Positions 17,023-26,019 of a stretch of 35,709 nucleotides of DNA are shown piece after piece. A program made the position numbers and the translations under genes. Position 1 is the stretch's first letter; every line of letters begins with the position of its first letter. The notes below the pieces were generated by a model. It was not told the origin of the DNA and did no database searches. It saw nothing but the letters and a program-made list of their open reading frames with translations. The stretch comes from Bacillota bacterium. Its GTDB lineage: Bacteria > Bacillota > Clostridia > Lachnospirales > Anaerotignaceae. Where the stretch lies: contig JAAVYN010000023.1 of the NCBI GenBank assembly GCA_022791155.1, positions 1-35,709 of the forward strand, in the 5' to 3' direction.

Positions 17023-17519
17023 GTGTGGAGATAAGCAGCAAGGAACAGCGGGTTTACAGCGTTTTGGACACGCTTAAAATTGATTACAAAATTTTCAGGC
17101 ATGAGGCGGTTTTCACAGTGGAGGCCGCTGAAAACATTGACAAAACAATTGGCGTTAGAATATGCAAAAATCTTTTTTTGAAATCGAAGGACAAGTTTTT
17201 TCTGCTGACAATGCCAGGCGACAAAAAGTTTAATGGAGGAAAGGTTTCAAAACAGCTTTCAGTTCCAAGAATGACGTTTGCCGATGCCGTTTTTATGGAA
17301 AAATATCTTGACATAACTCCGGGTTCGGTTTCGCCTTTGGGGCTTATCAACGACGTTGGCAACAATGTGAATTTCATAATAGACAAAGAAGTTTTTGAAA
17401 TGGAAAAAATATCTGTTCATCCTTGTGTCAACACAGCCACGGTTTTGATTGAAACACGTGATTTGCTTGAAAAGATACTTCCGTTTTGCAAACATGAATA
17501 TACAATTGTTGATTTTTGA
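17019..17519 (+). CDS. YbaK/ProX-like prolyl-tRNA deacylase (aminoacyl-tRNA editing domain)
   Basis: The 166-residue free-standing editing domain is related to the insertion domain of prolyl-tRNA synthetase (PrdX/ProXp-ala type). Such proteins hydrolyse mischarged Ala-tRNA(Pro). Seen are the N-terminal helix with HEAVFTVEAA, ICKNLFLKSKDKFFLLTMPGDKKF with the conserved lysine-rich strand, GSVSPLGLIND and HPCVNTATVLI. This HPxxNTATV form favours the ProXp-ala branch over YbaK (Cys-tRNA(Pro)). It starts inside the rsmI stop codon and ends 9 bp before the decarboxylase, within a translation-fidelity cluster. Confidence 0.88.
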   Translation: MSVEISSKEQRVYSVLDTLKIDYKIFRHEAVFTVEAAENIDKTIGVRICKNLFLKSKDKFFLLTMPGDKKFNGGKVSKQLSVPRMTFADAVFMEKYLDITPGSVSPLGLINDVGNNVNFIIDKEVFEMEKISVHPCVNTATVLIETRDLLEKILPFCKHEYTIVDF

Positions 17520-17528
17520 GGTTATTTT

Positions 17529-18932
17529 ATGACAGCTCCTTTATATGACAAACTAAATATATATAAAAACAGCGGCATATATCCATTTCATATGCCGGGA
17601 CACAAAAGGCGGTTTTGGTTTGACAATCCATATTCGGTTGATATAACAGAAATTGACGGCTTTGACAACCTTCACAAGCCCGAAGGCGTCATTTTTGAGG
17701 CAGAAAAAATGGCTGCAAATGCGTTTGGCGCCGCAGAAAGTCATTTTGTGGTTAACGGCTCCAGTGGGGGAATTATGGCCTCAATATTGGCTTGTGCTAA
17801 AAATGGCGATGAGATAATAGTTGGCCGGAACTGTCATAAAAGCGTTTTTGATGGAATGATATTAAGCGGTGCAATCCCAAGATATGTCATGCCCGAAATG
17901 GCTGGCACATTCCCTGTTATGGGAGCTGTCACGGCGGCGAGTGTCAAAAAGGCTGTGAAGGACTATCCCAAAAGCAGAGCAATTGTTCTCACAAGCCCCA
18001 CATATGAGGGGATTGTGAGTGATATAAGAGAAATTTCACACATAGCGCGTGAAAGCGGCATGACGCTCATTGTTGATGAGGCTCATGGCGCGCACTTTAA
18101 TTTTTGTGATTCATTTCCTGCAACAGCAATTCAAATGGGTGCAGATTTGGCTGTGCAAAGCCTTCACAAAACAATGCCGTCTCCAACGCAGACGGCCATT
18201 GTCCACGTTGGCAAAAATTTCAAAAATTCAGAACGTTTGAAAAAAACACTCGCCATGACGCAAAGTTCCAGCCCGTCATACTTTTTCATGTCGGCCATTG
18301 ACAAATGCCGTGAGTTTGCAGAAAATTCCAAAAATGTGTTTGAAATGTATGCGCAAAATGTGATGAAGCTTAGAGATGACATTGACAAGCTTGAAAATTT
18401 TCGGCTTTTGAACGAACATGTTGTTGGCAAAAACGGAATTAAATATTTGGATGTGGGGAAAATTTCACTGTTTTCAGAACAGTTTGACATGAAAGAAATA
18501 TCATATATATTGAGAAATAAATTCAAAATTGAGGTTGAAATGGCCGTTCCATCGCATATAATAGCCATGACAAGCGTGTGCGACACTTTGGAAGGCTTTG
18601 AAATGTTGAAAAATGCGCTTTTTGCCATTGACAGCATGAATCTGGCGCAAAAAAGCCAAAAAGACATAAAACTTATTTTCCCAGAGCCGAAAATGGAAGT
18701 TTCGCCGCGGGAGGCTTTTGAAAGCTGTCTTGAAAGCGTGAGACTTGACGACTGTGTTGGAAGGATATGCGGCGAGTTTGTCATAGCATATCCCCCAGGG
18801 ATACCTCTTGTTGCTTTGGGAGAGAAAATCACAGAGGAAATATTGACATATATAAAATTGTTTAAGCAATGTGACATCAATGTGACCGGAATGAGCGACA
18901 ACACCCTTGAAAATGTTTTGGTTTTGAGTTAA
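17529..18932 (+). CDS. Orn/Lys/Arg decarboxylase family PLP enzyme (short, SpeA-like)
   Basis: This 467-residue fold-type I PLP enzyme resembles arginine or lysine decarboxylases of Bacillus type, which lack the N-terminal wing domain of the enterobacterial enzymes. The N-terminal YPFHMPGHKR, GSSGGIMASI (PLP phosphate), DEAHGAHF (PLP ring aspartate) and SLHKTMPS with PLP Lys214 are all present. The C-terminal domain contains AYPPGIPLVALGE, conserved in the family. It sits 9 bp after the deacylase gene. The substrate (arginine, lysine or ornithine) cannot be fixed from sequence; polyamine synthesis is the likely role. Confidence 0.88.
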   Translation: MTAPLYDKLNIYKNSGIYPFHMPGHKRRFWFDNPYSVDITEIDGFDNLHKPEGVIFEAEKMAANAFGAAESHFVVNGSSGGIMASILACAKNGDEIIVGRNCHKSVFDGMILSGAIPRYVMPEMAGTFPVMGAVTAASVKKAVKDYPKSRAIVLTSPTYEGIVSDIREISHIARESGMTLIVDEAHGAHFNFCDSFPATAIQMGADLAVQSLHKTMPSPTQTAIVHVGKNFKNSERLKKTLAMTQSSSPSYFFMSAIDKCREFAENSKNVFEMYAQNVMKLRDDIDKLENFRLLNEHVVGKNGIKYLDVGKISLFSEQFDMKEISYILRNKFKIEVEMAVPSHIIAMTSVCDTLEGFEMLKNALFAIDSMNLAQKSQKDIKLIFPEPKMEVSPREAFESCLESVRLDDCVGRICGEFVIAYPPGIPLVALGEKITEEILTYIKLFKQCDINVTGMSDNTLENVLVLS

Positions 18933-18978
18933 TATTATAATTTAGAAAGAATTTGGAGAATTTTGCGGAGGTGTTTTG

Positions 18979-19383
18979 ATGATAGATGGACTTATGAGCC
19001 TGACGGTTGTTGACTATGTGTGTGCCGCTGTCACGGCTTTTGTTGCCACACAGCTGATATTGCTTGTGTCTAAAATTTTTAAGATATTTAAAGCTGCTGA
19101 CGCCATTCAGGGAGAAATCACTCAGGCGGACATGATAGCTGTTATTAAAAAATGTGTTGAGATGTTTCCTGAAAGCACAATAAATTTCAGGGGAAAAGTG
19201 TTCAAAAAGGGAATGAGGGTTAGAATAACAACTTTCCAAAAGCGAATAATTGAGGGTGAAATTATAGGCAAAAATGAACTTGACATTCTTTGCGTCATTG
19301 CGGGCAAAGACATTATAGCTCATGAAATTGATAAAATTGAGGACATCACTGAAATGAACCAATATACAACTCCAAATCAATGA
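18979..19383 (+). CDS. Small membrane-anchored protein of unknown function
   Basis: I do not recognise this 134-residue protein. Residues 8-34 (LTVVDYVCAAVTAFVATQLILLVSKIF) form one transmembrane segment. The rest is a soluble domain with alternating helix and strand pattern (AAVIKKC-like helix, then KGMRVRITTFQKRIIEGEIIGKN). The second part could be a small beta domain. The ATG is chosen because GGAGG lies 7 nt before it; a TTG just upstream is less likely. It follows the decarboxylase by 46 bp and ends with a terminator, so it is probably the last gene of the pth operon. Confidence 0.6.
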   Translation: MIDGLMSLTVVDYVCAAVTAFVATQLILLVSKIFKIFKAADAIQGEITQADMIAVIKKCVEMFPESTINFRGKVFKKGMRVRITTFQKRIIEGEIIGKNELDILCVIAGKDIIAHEIDKIEDITEMNQYTTPNQ

Positions 19384-19390
19384 AGTGTTT

Positions 19391-19424
19391 AAGCCTTCAG
19401 GCGGTGTCCTTTAGGCTTATTTTT
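19391..19424 (+). terminator. Terminator closing the pth operon
   Basis: AAGCCT (19391-19396) pairs with AGGCTT (19413-19418), with an inner AGG/CCT pair, followed by ATTTTTAG. It lies 8 bp after the small membrane protein gene. Confidence 0.7.
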
Positions 19425-19514
19425 AGATTGTGGGTTTTGAAAGGTGAGTCTTTGAAATTGTTGTTTATGGCTGTGTTTGTTTAGTTAAGTTTTTCAAAGC
19501 ATGTCTGAACAAAA

Positions 19515-19556
19515 TTAACCATAATAGCTATGGATAACAGTTTCAAAACCTATAGG
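19515..19556. repeat. Inverted left-end remnant abutting repeat copy 3
   Basis: This segment reads ATAATAGCTAT...AAAACCTATA, which is the reverse complement of the left end of the next copy (TATAGGTTTT...ATAGCTATTAT). The two ends meet in the perfect 16-bp palindrome AAAACCTATAGGTTTT at 19546-19561. It looks like the end of another copy facing away, with the rest of that copy lost or diverged. Confidence 0.6.
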
Positions 19557-19793
19557 TTTTCAAATTGCTATTTATAGCTATTATTTTATCAATTCATGTT
19601 GCTCTAAATGGCATTTAAGACCGTGGGAGGGGCAATCTCATAGTTGCGAGGGCCGAATGCCCCTCCCACACCCTCCCCTGTTTGGCCACGCTTTTTGTCG
19701 TCAGTTCAAGTTTTAGCCTTTGTTAATGTTTAACGCTATTGGGAATTTTCAAAAAGCTAAAAGACCATTTGGCATAAATTTTGAAAACCTATG
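19551..19793. repeat. Mosaic intergenic repeat, copy 3 (compact complete form, 243 bp)
   Basis: The termini are TATAGGTTTTCAAATTG at the left and AAATTTTGAAAACCTATG at the right, inverted to each other. The core is TGGGAGGGGCA (19624-19634), 23 nt, then TGCCCCTCCCA (19658-19668), a perfect 11-bp stem. The right part (GGCCACGCTTTTTGTCG, GTTCAAGTTTTAGCCTTTG, TTAACGCTATTGGGAATTTTC) matches copies A and 2. It has no coding capacity and is the simplest form of the family in this window. An 18-bp terminal inverted repeat starting with TA would fit a MITE-like element, but no transposase is present. Confidence 0.85.
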
Positions 19794-20063
19794 CTTTTTC
19801 AACCCCCACAAACCGATTCTCCAATTACGGTCTTTGAAATACATAGTAAAATATAGAATATATTGCGTTATTAAAATATATTTGATACAATATATAGGGT
19901 TAAATTTCATGTTTTATTATTGCTGTATAGCGAATATTTTTTTCGGCACAGATATATGATCATAATGCCGAAGGGCTTTGACAAATATGTATGCCGAAAA
20001 CTGGCGTTAAAACAGCTGAAACTATGGCTGCGTGATTATAGAACATTGACAGGAGGAATTTTC
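19794..20063 (+). other. Leader region of the activase gene with a 7-bp hairpin
   Basis: This A/T-rich 270 bp holds no gene I accept. TTCGGCA (19942-19948) pairs with TGCCGAA (19966-19972), and a second TGCCGAA lies at 19992-19998, so two alternative pairings are possible. No clear promoter pair is visible. TTGAAA with several AT-rich -10 options occurs near 19831-19860. AGGAGG at 20051-20056 fixes the downstream ATG. Confidence 0.35.
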
Positions 20064-23000
20064 ATGGGCGTCATTGACACGCTTAGATTGGGAATTGACA
20101 TAGGTTCAACAACGGTGAAAGTGGTGGTTTTGGACAAATTCCAAAAACCACTGTTCTCACAATATAAAAGGCATTTTTCTGAAATAAAGGCAACATTGCA
20201 GGAGTTGACTGAAAACGCATATAAAGCCATTGGAAATGCCAAAATAACAGCCTTGATCACAGGCAGTGGCGGTGTTTCAATGGCTGAAACACTTGGCGTT
20301 GAGTTCATACAAGAGGTTGTTGCCACAGCCAACGCCGTGGCTCAAACAGCGCCAAAATGCGATGTCGCCATTGAGCTTGGCGGCGAAGACGCAAAAATAA
20401 TATATTTTAACGGCGGAATTGAACAGCGCATGAACGGCATTTGCGCCGGAGGGACAGGAAGTTTTATAGATCAAATGGCTTCCCTTTTGCAAACAGACGC
20501 CAAAGGACTTAATGATTATGCAAAGAATTATAAGGTTATATATCCCATAGCAAGCCGTTGTGGTGTTTTTGCCAAAACAGACATACAGCCGCTTATAAAT
20601 GAGGGCGCGGAGAAGTCAGACTTGGCGGCTTCTATATTTCAGGCCGTTGTCAACCAAACAATAAGCGGCCTTGCCTGTGGAAAGCCAATCCGCGGGAATG
20701 TGGCGTTTTTGGGCGGCCCGCTTCATTTCCTTTCGCAGCTTAGACAGAGATTTATCGAAACGCTTGAGCTGACAGACGAAACAACGATTATACCAGAGAA
20801 TTCACATCTTTTTGCGGCCTTTGGCGCGGCGGTGAGTGCAACGGAAAAAAGCCGTGTTATTGAATTTGAGGAGTTTGTCCAGAATATAAAGACTGTCAAA
20901 GGGCTTCAAATGGAAGTGAGCCGCCTTTCGCCTCTTTTTGCTGACAGCGAGGACTATGAAGCGTTCAAAAAAAGGCATGACAAAGAAAAAGTTGAAAGAG
21001 TGAATTTGAAAGACTATAGCGGCGGTGCGTTTTTGGGCATAGACGCCGGAAGCACAACCACAAAAGTTGCGCTTGTTTCTGAAAACGGTGAACTGCTCTA
21101 TTCGTTTTATGCAGGAAACGAGGGAAACCCTCTCAAAATCGTTATGAAAGCGCTGAACGAGCTTTATGACAACATGCCAGCAACAGTGAAAATAAAGAAC
21201 TCATGTGTCACAGGCTATGGCGAGGGCCTCATAAAAGAGGCGCTTATGATGGACTTGGGATATATAGAAACTGTTGCGCATTACAAAGCGGCGGCATTTT
21301 TCAAGCCTGATGTGGATTTTATACTTGACATAGGCGGTCAGGACATGAAATGCATACGCATAAAAGACGGCGTCATTGACAGTGTTCTTCTGAACGAGGC
21401 TTGCTCGTCTGGATGCGGCTCCTTCATTGAGACGTTTGCCAAAAGCCTGAACTATACAGCGCCGGAATTTGCCGACATAGCTCTTTTTTCCAAAACGCCC
21501 ATAGATTTGGGCTCAAGATGCACTGTTTTCATGAACAGCCGCGTTAAACAGGCGCAAAAAGAGGGCGCTGATGTGAGCGACATATCGGCCGGACTTGCAT
21601 ATTCTGTGATTAAAAACGCTTTGCTGAAGGTCATCAAAATATCCGATCCAAAGGCATTGGGAAAAAGCATTGTTGTTCAGGGCGGAACGTTCTATAATGA
21701 CGCCGTTTTGAAAAGCTTTGAACTTATAAGCGAAAGAGAAGCCGTGCGCCCTGACATTGCGGGGATAATGGGCGCTTTTGGAGCGGGGCTTATAGCAAGA
21801 GAAAAGTATGTTGAGGGACATGAGACAACGCTGATCGGCCGCGAGGAAATGAACAACCTTCATATAAAGGCGACTAACACAAGGTGCGGACTTTGCGCCA
21901 ACAACTGCCTTTTGACAATAAACACATTTGACGGCGGAAGGCGCTTTATAACCGGCAACCGTTGTGAAAAAGGCGCCGGAAAAGCAAAAAGCGGAAGCGC
22001 GCCAAACCTTTATGAATATAAGAAAGAAAGGCTTTTTGGATATAAAAGCCTTGAGCCCGAAAAAGCGAAATATGGCGTTATAGGCGTGCCGCGCGTGCTC
22101 AATATGTATGAGGACTATCCTTTCTGGCACACGTTCCTCACCGAAATTGGCTTCAGCGTTCAGCTTTCGCCTTATTCCTCAAAATCGGTGTATGAGGAGG
22201 GCATTGAAAGCATACCAAGTGAAAGCGTGTGTTATCCGGCAAAGCTTGTTCACGGCCACATAATGCACCTTATAAACAGTGGTGTGAAAACAATATTTTA
22301 TCCGGCTGTGGCCTATGAACGCCCTGACATAAAAGATGCCACAGACTGCTACAACTGCCCTATTGTGACAAGCTACAGCGAAAACATAAAAAATAATATG
22401 GAAGAACTGAGAGAAAAGGGAATACGCTTTATAAATCCATTCATATCATTCAAATATAAAGACGGTCTTGTGAAAAGGCTGATTGACATATTTGACGACT
22501 ATGGAATTGAATCATCAACAGTTAAAAAAGCAGTTGAAAAAGCCTTTGCCGAATGGGACAGCTTCAGAGAAGACATGCACAAAAAGGGTGAAGAAACCCT
22601 TGAATACATAAGAAAGAACAATATGACAGGGATTGTGCTTGGGGGGCGGCCATATCACGTGGATCCGGAAGTCAATCATGGAATTCCAGAGCTAATAACG
22701 GGCTATGGCATAGCTGTGCTCACAGAAGACAGCGTTGCGCACATGGGGCACGTTGAAAGGCCGCTTGTTGTCAGAGATCAATGGATGTATCATTCGCGCT
22801 TGTATGAAGCGGCCTCGTTTGTGAAAACACAGGATGACATTGAATATATACAGCTAAACAGTTTTGGTTGCGGCCTTGATGCTGTGACAACAGATGAAGT
22901 CAAAGACATTCTCAATTCTGCCGGAAAAATATACACAGCGCTCAAAATTGACGAGGTCAACAACCTTGGCGCGGCGAGGATACGCGTGCGCTCGCTTATT

Positions 23001-24374
23001 GCAGCCATTGAAGACAGAAGGGAGAAAGGCGTCAAGACAAGAAAAGGCGATGCATCGCTCAAACGCGTTGTGTTCACAAAGGAAATGCGCAAAGATTATA
23101 CGCTTCTTTGTCCGCAAATGGCGCCCATGCATTTTGACATATTGAAAGAAGCGTTCAACAGCAGCGGCTATAAAATAGACGTCATGCCAGCCATTGACAA
23201 AAGCTCAATTGACACAGGGCTCAGATATGTCAACAATGACGCATGTTATCCGGCGCTGATTGTGGTTGGGCAAGTGATAAACGCGCTTAAAAGCGGGAAA
23301 TATGACTTGAACAAGGTTGCTGTTTTGATGAGCCAAACGGGCGGCGGCTGCCGGGCGTCAAATTATATAGGCTTCATCAGAAAAGCCCTGACAAATGCGG
23401 GAATTGGGCACATACCAGTTGTGTCTGTCAGCGCTGGCGGGCTGGAAAAAAATCCGGGCTGGAAGCTCAATTTGACGATAGCCAAAAAAGCGCTTCAGGC
23501 ATTTGTGTATGGCGATTTGTTCATGCGCGTGCTATACAGAGTGCGGCCATATGAGAAGGTTAAGGGCTCGGCAAACGCCCTTTATGACAAATGGAATGAA
23601 AAAGTCAAGGCGGATGTGCGCACTGGGCGCAGCTTCAAAGAAAACATAGAAGGAATTGTGCGTGATTTTGATGAGCTTGAGATTGAAAACATAAAGAAGC
23701 CGCGCGTTGGTGTTGTGGGCGAGATTCTTGTGAAGTTTCACCCAACGGCAAACAACGACATTGTGAGCCTTCTTGAAAGCGAGGGCGCCGAGGCCGTTGT
23801 TCCAGATCTGTTGGGCTTTGGGCTTTACAGCGCTTACAATTCTGTGCAGAAGCATATTTATCTTGGAACAAGTGTCAAAGGAAGTTTGATGGGAAAAGCT
23901 GTTATAAACTATCTTGAGCACTATAGAAAGCCTATGATAAAAGCCCTCAAGGCAAGCAAAAGATTTATAGCGCCTGAAAGGATAGAAACACTTGGAAACT
24001 TTGCAGAGCCGGTTGTTTCGCTTTGCAACCAAACGGGCGAGGGCTGGTTTTTGACAGGCGAAATGATGGAGCTCATTCACACAGGAGTTCCCAACATAAT
24101 ATGCACACAGCCATTTGCGTGCCTTCCAAACCATGTTGTGGGCAAGGGCGTCATAAAAGAGCTTAAAAGAAGAAGCCCTTTGGCAAACATTGTGGCCATT
24201 GACTATGATCCGGGAGCAAGCGAAGTGAACCAGTTGAACCGCATAAAGCTTATGCTTGCTTCTGCAAAAAAGAATCTTGAACTTCAGGAATTGGAGTGCA
24301 GCACTGCAAAAACTTCAGACGAAAGTGAAGAAATGTTTTTTGGCCATGGCAAGAAGCTTGGCGCTCAAATTTGA
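20064..24374 (+). CDS. Acyl-CoA dehydratase activase-related fusion protein (two ATPase domains plus HgdB-like regions)
   Basis: The 1436-residue multidomain protein has two BadF/HgdC-type ASKHA ATPase domains. Domain 1 opens with LGIDIGSTTVKVV near residue 8 and domain 2 with LGIDAGSTTTKVAL near residue 323. Each has the two cysteines that hold a bridging [4Fe-4S] cluster in HgdC dimers: Cys127/Cys166 and Cys447/Cys486, both 39 apart. After these come a Cys-rich patch (TRCGLCANNCLL, near residue 606) and two DUF2229/HgdB-like regions (about 668-960 and 1010-1400) with VCYPAKLVHGH, CYNCPIV, NDACYPAL and GGGCRASNYIGF. Such proteins drive ATP-dependent low-potential electron transfer. The reaction of this long type is not known to me. 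The frame is open upstream to 19920, but AGGAGG 7 nt before 20064 decides the start. Confidence 0.85.
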   Translation: MGVIDTLRLGIDIGSTTVKVVVLDKFQKPLFSQYKRHFSEIKATLQELTENAYKAIGNAKITALITGSGGVSMAETLGVEFIQEVVATANAVAQTAPKCDVAIELGGEDAKIIYFNGGIEQRMNGICAGGTGSFIDQMASLLQTDAKGLNDYAKNYKVIYPIASRCGVFAKTDIQPLINEGAEKSDLAASIFQAVVNQTISGLACGKPIRGNVAFLGGPLHFLSQLRQRFIETLELTDETTIIPENSHLFAAFGAAVSATEKSRVIEFEEFVQNIKTVKGLQMEVSRLSPLFADSEDYEAFKKRHDKEKVERVNLKDYSGGAFLGIDAGSTTTKVALVSENGELLYSFYAGNEGNPLKIVMKALNELYDNMPATVKIKNSCVTGYGEGLIKEALMMDLGYIETVAHYKAAAFFKPDVDFILDIGGQDMKCIRIKDGVIDSVLLNEACSSGCGSFIETFAKSLNYTAPEFADIALFSKTPIDLGSRCTVFMNSRVKQAQKEGADVSDISAGLAYSVIKNALLKVIKISDPKALGKSIVVQGGTFYNDAVLKSFELISEREAVRPDIAGIMGAFGAGLIAREKYVEGHETTLIGREEMNNLHIKATNTRCGLCANNCLLTINTFDGGRRFITGNRCEKGAGKAKSGSAPNLYEYKKERLFGYKSLEPEKAKYGVIGVPRVLNMYEDYPFWHTFLTEIGFSVQLSPYSSKSVYEEGIESIPSESVCYPAKLVHGHIMHLINSGVKTIFYPAVAYERPDIKDATDCYNCPIVTSYSENIKNNMEELREKGIRFINPFISFKYKDGLVKRLIDIFDDYGIESSTVKKAVEKAFAEWDSFREDMHKKGEETLEYIRKNNMTGIVLGGRPYHVDPEVNHGIPELITGYGIAVLTEDSVAHMGHVERPLVVRDQWMYHSRLYEAASFVKTQDDIEYIQLNSFGCGLDAVTTDEVKDILNSAGKIYTALKIDEVNNLGAARIRVRSLIAAIEDRREKGVKTRKGDASLKRVVFTKEMRKDYTLLCPQMAPMHFDILKEAFNSSGYKIDVMPAIDKSSIDTGLRYVNNDACYPALIVVGQVINALKSGKYDLNKVAVLMSQTGGGCRASNYIGFIRKALTNAGIGHIPVVSVSAGGLEKNPGWKLNLTIAKKALQAFVYGDLFMRVLYRVRPYEKVKGSANALYDKWNEKVKADVRTGRSFKENIEGIVRDFDELEIENIKKPRVGVVGEILVKFHPTANNDIVSLLESEGAEAVVPDLLGFGLYSAYNSVQKHIYLGTSVKGSLMGKAVINYLEHYRKPMIKALKASKRFIAPERIETLGNFAEPVVSLCNQTGEGWFLTGEMMELIHTGVPNIICTQPFACLPNHVVGKGVIKELKRRSPLANIVAIDYDPGASEVNQLNRIKLMLASAKKNLELQELECSTAKTSDESEEMFFGHGKKLGAQI

Positions 24375-24455
24375 CACAAAACGTCTTTTGTGGCTGAATG
24401 CTTCAGATTTCAAGTTTGAAAACCACATATTGATTATATATTTTGGAACGATTAA

Positions 24456-24506
24456 AAAGCCTGTGGGAGAAAACTTTTGGTTTCTCTTTCAGGCTTTAAA
24501 TCATTT
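24456..24506 (+). terminator. Terminator after the activase fusion gene
   Basis: AAAGCCTG (24456-24463) pairs perfectly with CAGGCTTT (24490-24497), with an inner AGAAA/TTTCT stem, followed by a moderately T-rich tail. Confidence 0.75.
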
Positions 24507-24513
24507 TGTTTTG

Positions 24514-24548
24514 TTGACTTATTATACCTTTAGTATTAAAATAATACT
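24514..24548 (+). promoter_or_regulatory. Promoter of the MATE exporter with an operator-like dyad over the -10
   Basis: TTGACT (24514-24519), 17-bp spacer, TAAAAT (24537-24542). AGTATT (24532-24537) and AATACT (24543-24548) form a perfect dyad around 5 bp that covers the -10 box. This is the position expected of a repressor site. No regulator gene is adjacent, so the binding protein is unknown. Confidence 0.65.
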
Positions 24549-24654
24549 GCTAATAAAATTTATTTTATGGAAGGCGCTGTTGTGGCACTGCAAGCATGGA
24601 CATGAATTTATATCAAAAAAAGTGGGAATTATGAACGTGACTGGGGGCATTCAC

Positions 24655-25992
24655 ATGAAAACGGAGTCTATGACAGAAGGAAATATAGCAAAGCAAATAA
24701 TGATTTTTGCTTTGCCGCTGTTGCTGGGGAACATATTTCAGCAGCTGTATAACACTGTTGACGTCATTGTTGTGGGAAGATATGTTGGCAAGGAGGCTTT
24801 GGCCGCGGTTGGGGCCTCGTCTCCCATTGTTGGAATGCTTGTGGGGGCTTTTGTGGGGCTTTCAACGGGCTCAAATGCTGTCATTGCACAATATTATGGC
24901 GCGGGCGACATGAACAAACTGCACAAGGCCATACACACGGCTTTTTTCATAACGCTTTTGCTCAGCGCCGTGTTCACAGTTGTTGGAATTGTGGGTTCGC
25001 CTTTTATGCTTGGCGTGATTGGGGCGCCTGAAGATGTGTTTTCAGAAGCTGTTGTATATCTTAGGATATACTTTTTTGGCATATCAGGCGTGCTTATATA
25101 CAACATGACAGCGGCCATACTCCGGTCTGTGGGAGATTCAAAAAGACCGTTCTATTTCCTTTGTTTTGCATCGCTGCTGAATGTGCTGCTTGACATATTG
25201 TTTGTTGTTGTGATTGGCATGGGCATTGAGGGCGTTGCGTGGGCAACGTTCATTGCACAGATGCTTTCGGCGGGGCTGTGCGTTGCTGTTCTTGTGAGAA
25301 ACGGCGGCCTTTCGCCAAAGGAGATAAAAAATGATGTGACAATCATGAAAGAGATTATGCGGATAGGGCTTCCAGGCGGCCTTCAACAATTGATTACGGC
25401 TGGCTCAAATGTCATTGTTCAGGCATATATAAACCATTTTGGTTCCTCCGCGATAGCGGGATTCAGCGCCTATTTGAAAATTGACAGCCTTTTTTTGCTT
25501 CCGGCACAAAGCATGTCTTTGGCCCTTGTCACATATGTGGGGCAAAATGCCGGCGCGGGGAAGATTGGGCGTGCAAAAGAGGGCGCAAAAATCACGGCGT
25601 TCATGGCGTTTGCAGTTTCAGCCGTGATGGGTGTTGCTGTGTTTTTGTTCAGCGAACAGCTGGTGTCAATATTTTCCAAAGACACAAGGGTTATATATTT
25701 TGGCAACATATGTGTCAAACTTCTCATACCTCTTTATTTCACATTGGCGCTGACAGTTGTTTATGCCGGGGCGCTGAGGGGCTTTGGCGAATCAATGATA
25801 CCAATGGTTGTCATGACAGGAAGCTATGTTGTGTTCCGCCAGATATATCTTTTTGTTGTGTCAAAGACATGCTTCACGTTTGAGGCAGTTCAGCTGTGCT
25901 ATCCTGTGACATGGATTTTGTCAGCCATAGTCATGTATGCTGTCTATAAGAAAGGAAGATGGATAAAAAGGCACCCTGAAAAAACCGATTAA
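24655..25992 (+). CDS. MATE family multidrug/cation exporter
   Basis: The 445-residue protein has about twelve hydrophobic helices in two homologous halves. The first half begins IMIFALPLLLGNIFQQLYNTVDVIVVGRYVG and the second half IMRIGLPGGLQQLITAGSNVIVQAYINHFG, both family hallmarks. These exporters swap Na+ or H+ for drugs or metabolites. The ATG at 24655 follows a GGGGG-type site; an in-frame ATG at 24631 would add eight residues and cannot be excluded. The frame is open back into the preceding gene, but a terminator and promoter lie between, so the longer version is not real. Confidence 0.92.
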   Translation: MKTESMTEGNIAKQIMIFALPLLLGNIFQQLYNTVDVIVVGRYVGKEALAAVGASSPIVGMLVGAFVGLSTGSNAVIAQYYGAGDMNKLHKAIHTAFFITLLLSAVFTVVGIVGSPFMLGVIGAPEDVFSEAVVYLRIYFFGISGVLIYNMTAAILRSVGDSKRPFYFLCFASLLNVLLDILFVVVIGMGIEGVAWATFIAQMLSAGLCVAVLVRNGGLSPKEIKNDVTIMKEIMRIGLPGGLQQLITAGSNVIVQAYINHFGSSAIAGFSAYLKIDSLFLLPAQSMSLALVTYVGQNAGAGKIGRAKEGAKITAFMAFAVSAVMGVAVFLFSEQLVSIFSKDTRVIYFGNICVKLLIPLYFTLALTVVYAGALRGFGESMIPMVVMTGSYVVFRQIYLFVVSKTCFTFEAVQLCYPVTWILSAIVMYAVYKKGRWIKRHPEKTD

Positions 25993-26019
25993 AAAAACTT
26001 GAAATGTTTTGTGATGAAG

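Noticed and set aside
19920-20063. Upstream extension of the activase reading frame
   Set aside because: No ribosome site for the upstream start and no family likeness; AGGAGG sits at the ATG at 20064.
24256-24654. Upstream extension of the MATE reading frame into the activase gene
   Set aside because: A terminator and promoter lie inside it, and the residues do not resemble a MATE N terminus.
24637-24659. Resemblance of GACTGGGGGCATTCACATG to the repeat core at 1982-2001
   Set aside because: It lies at the MATE start codon, is short and has gaps; no flanking repeat sequence.
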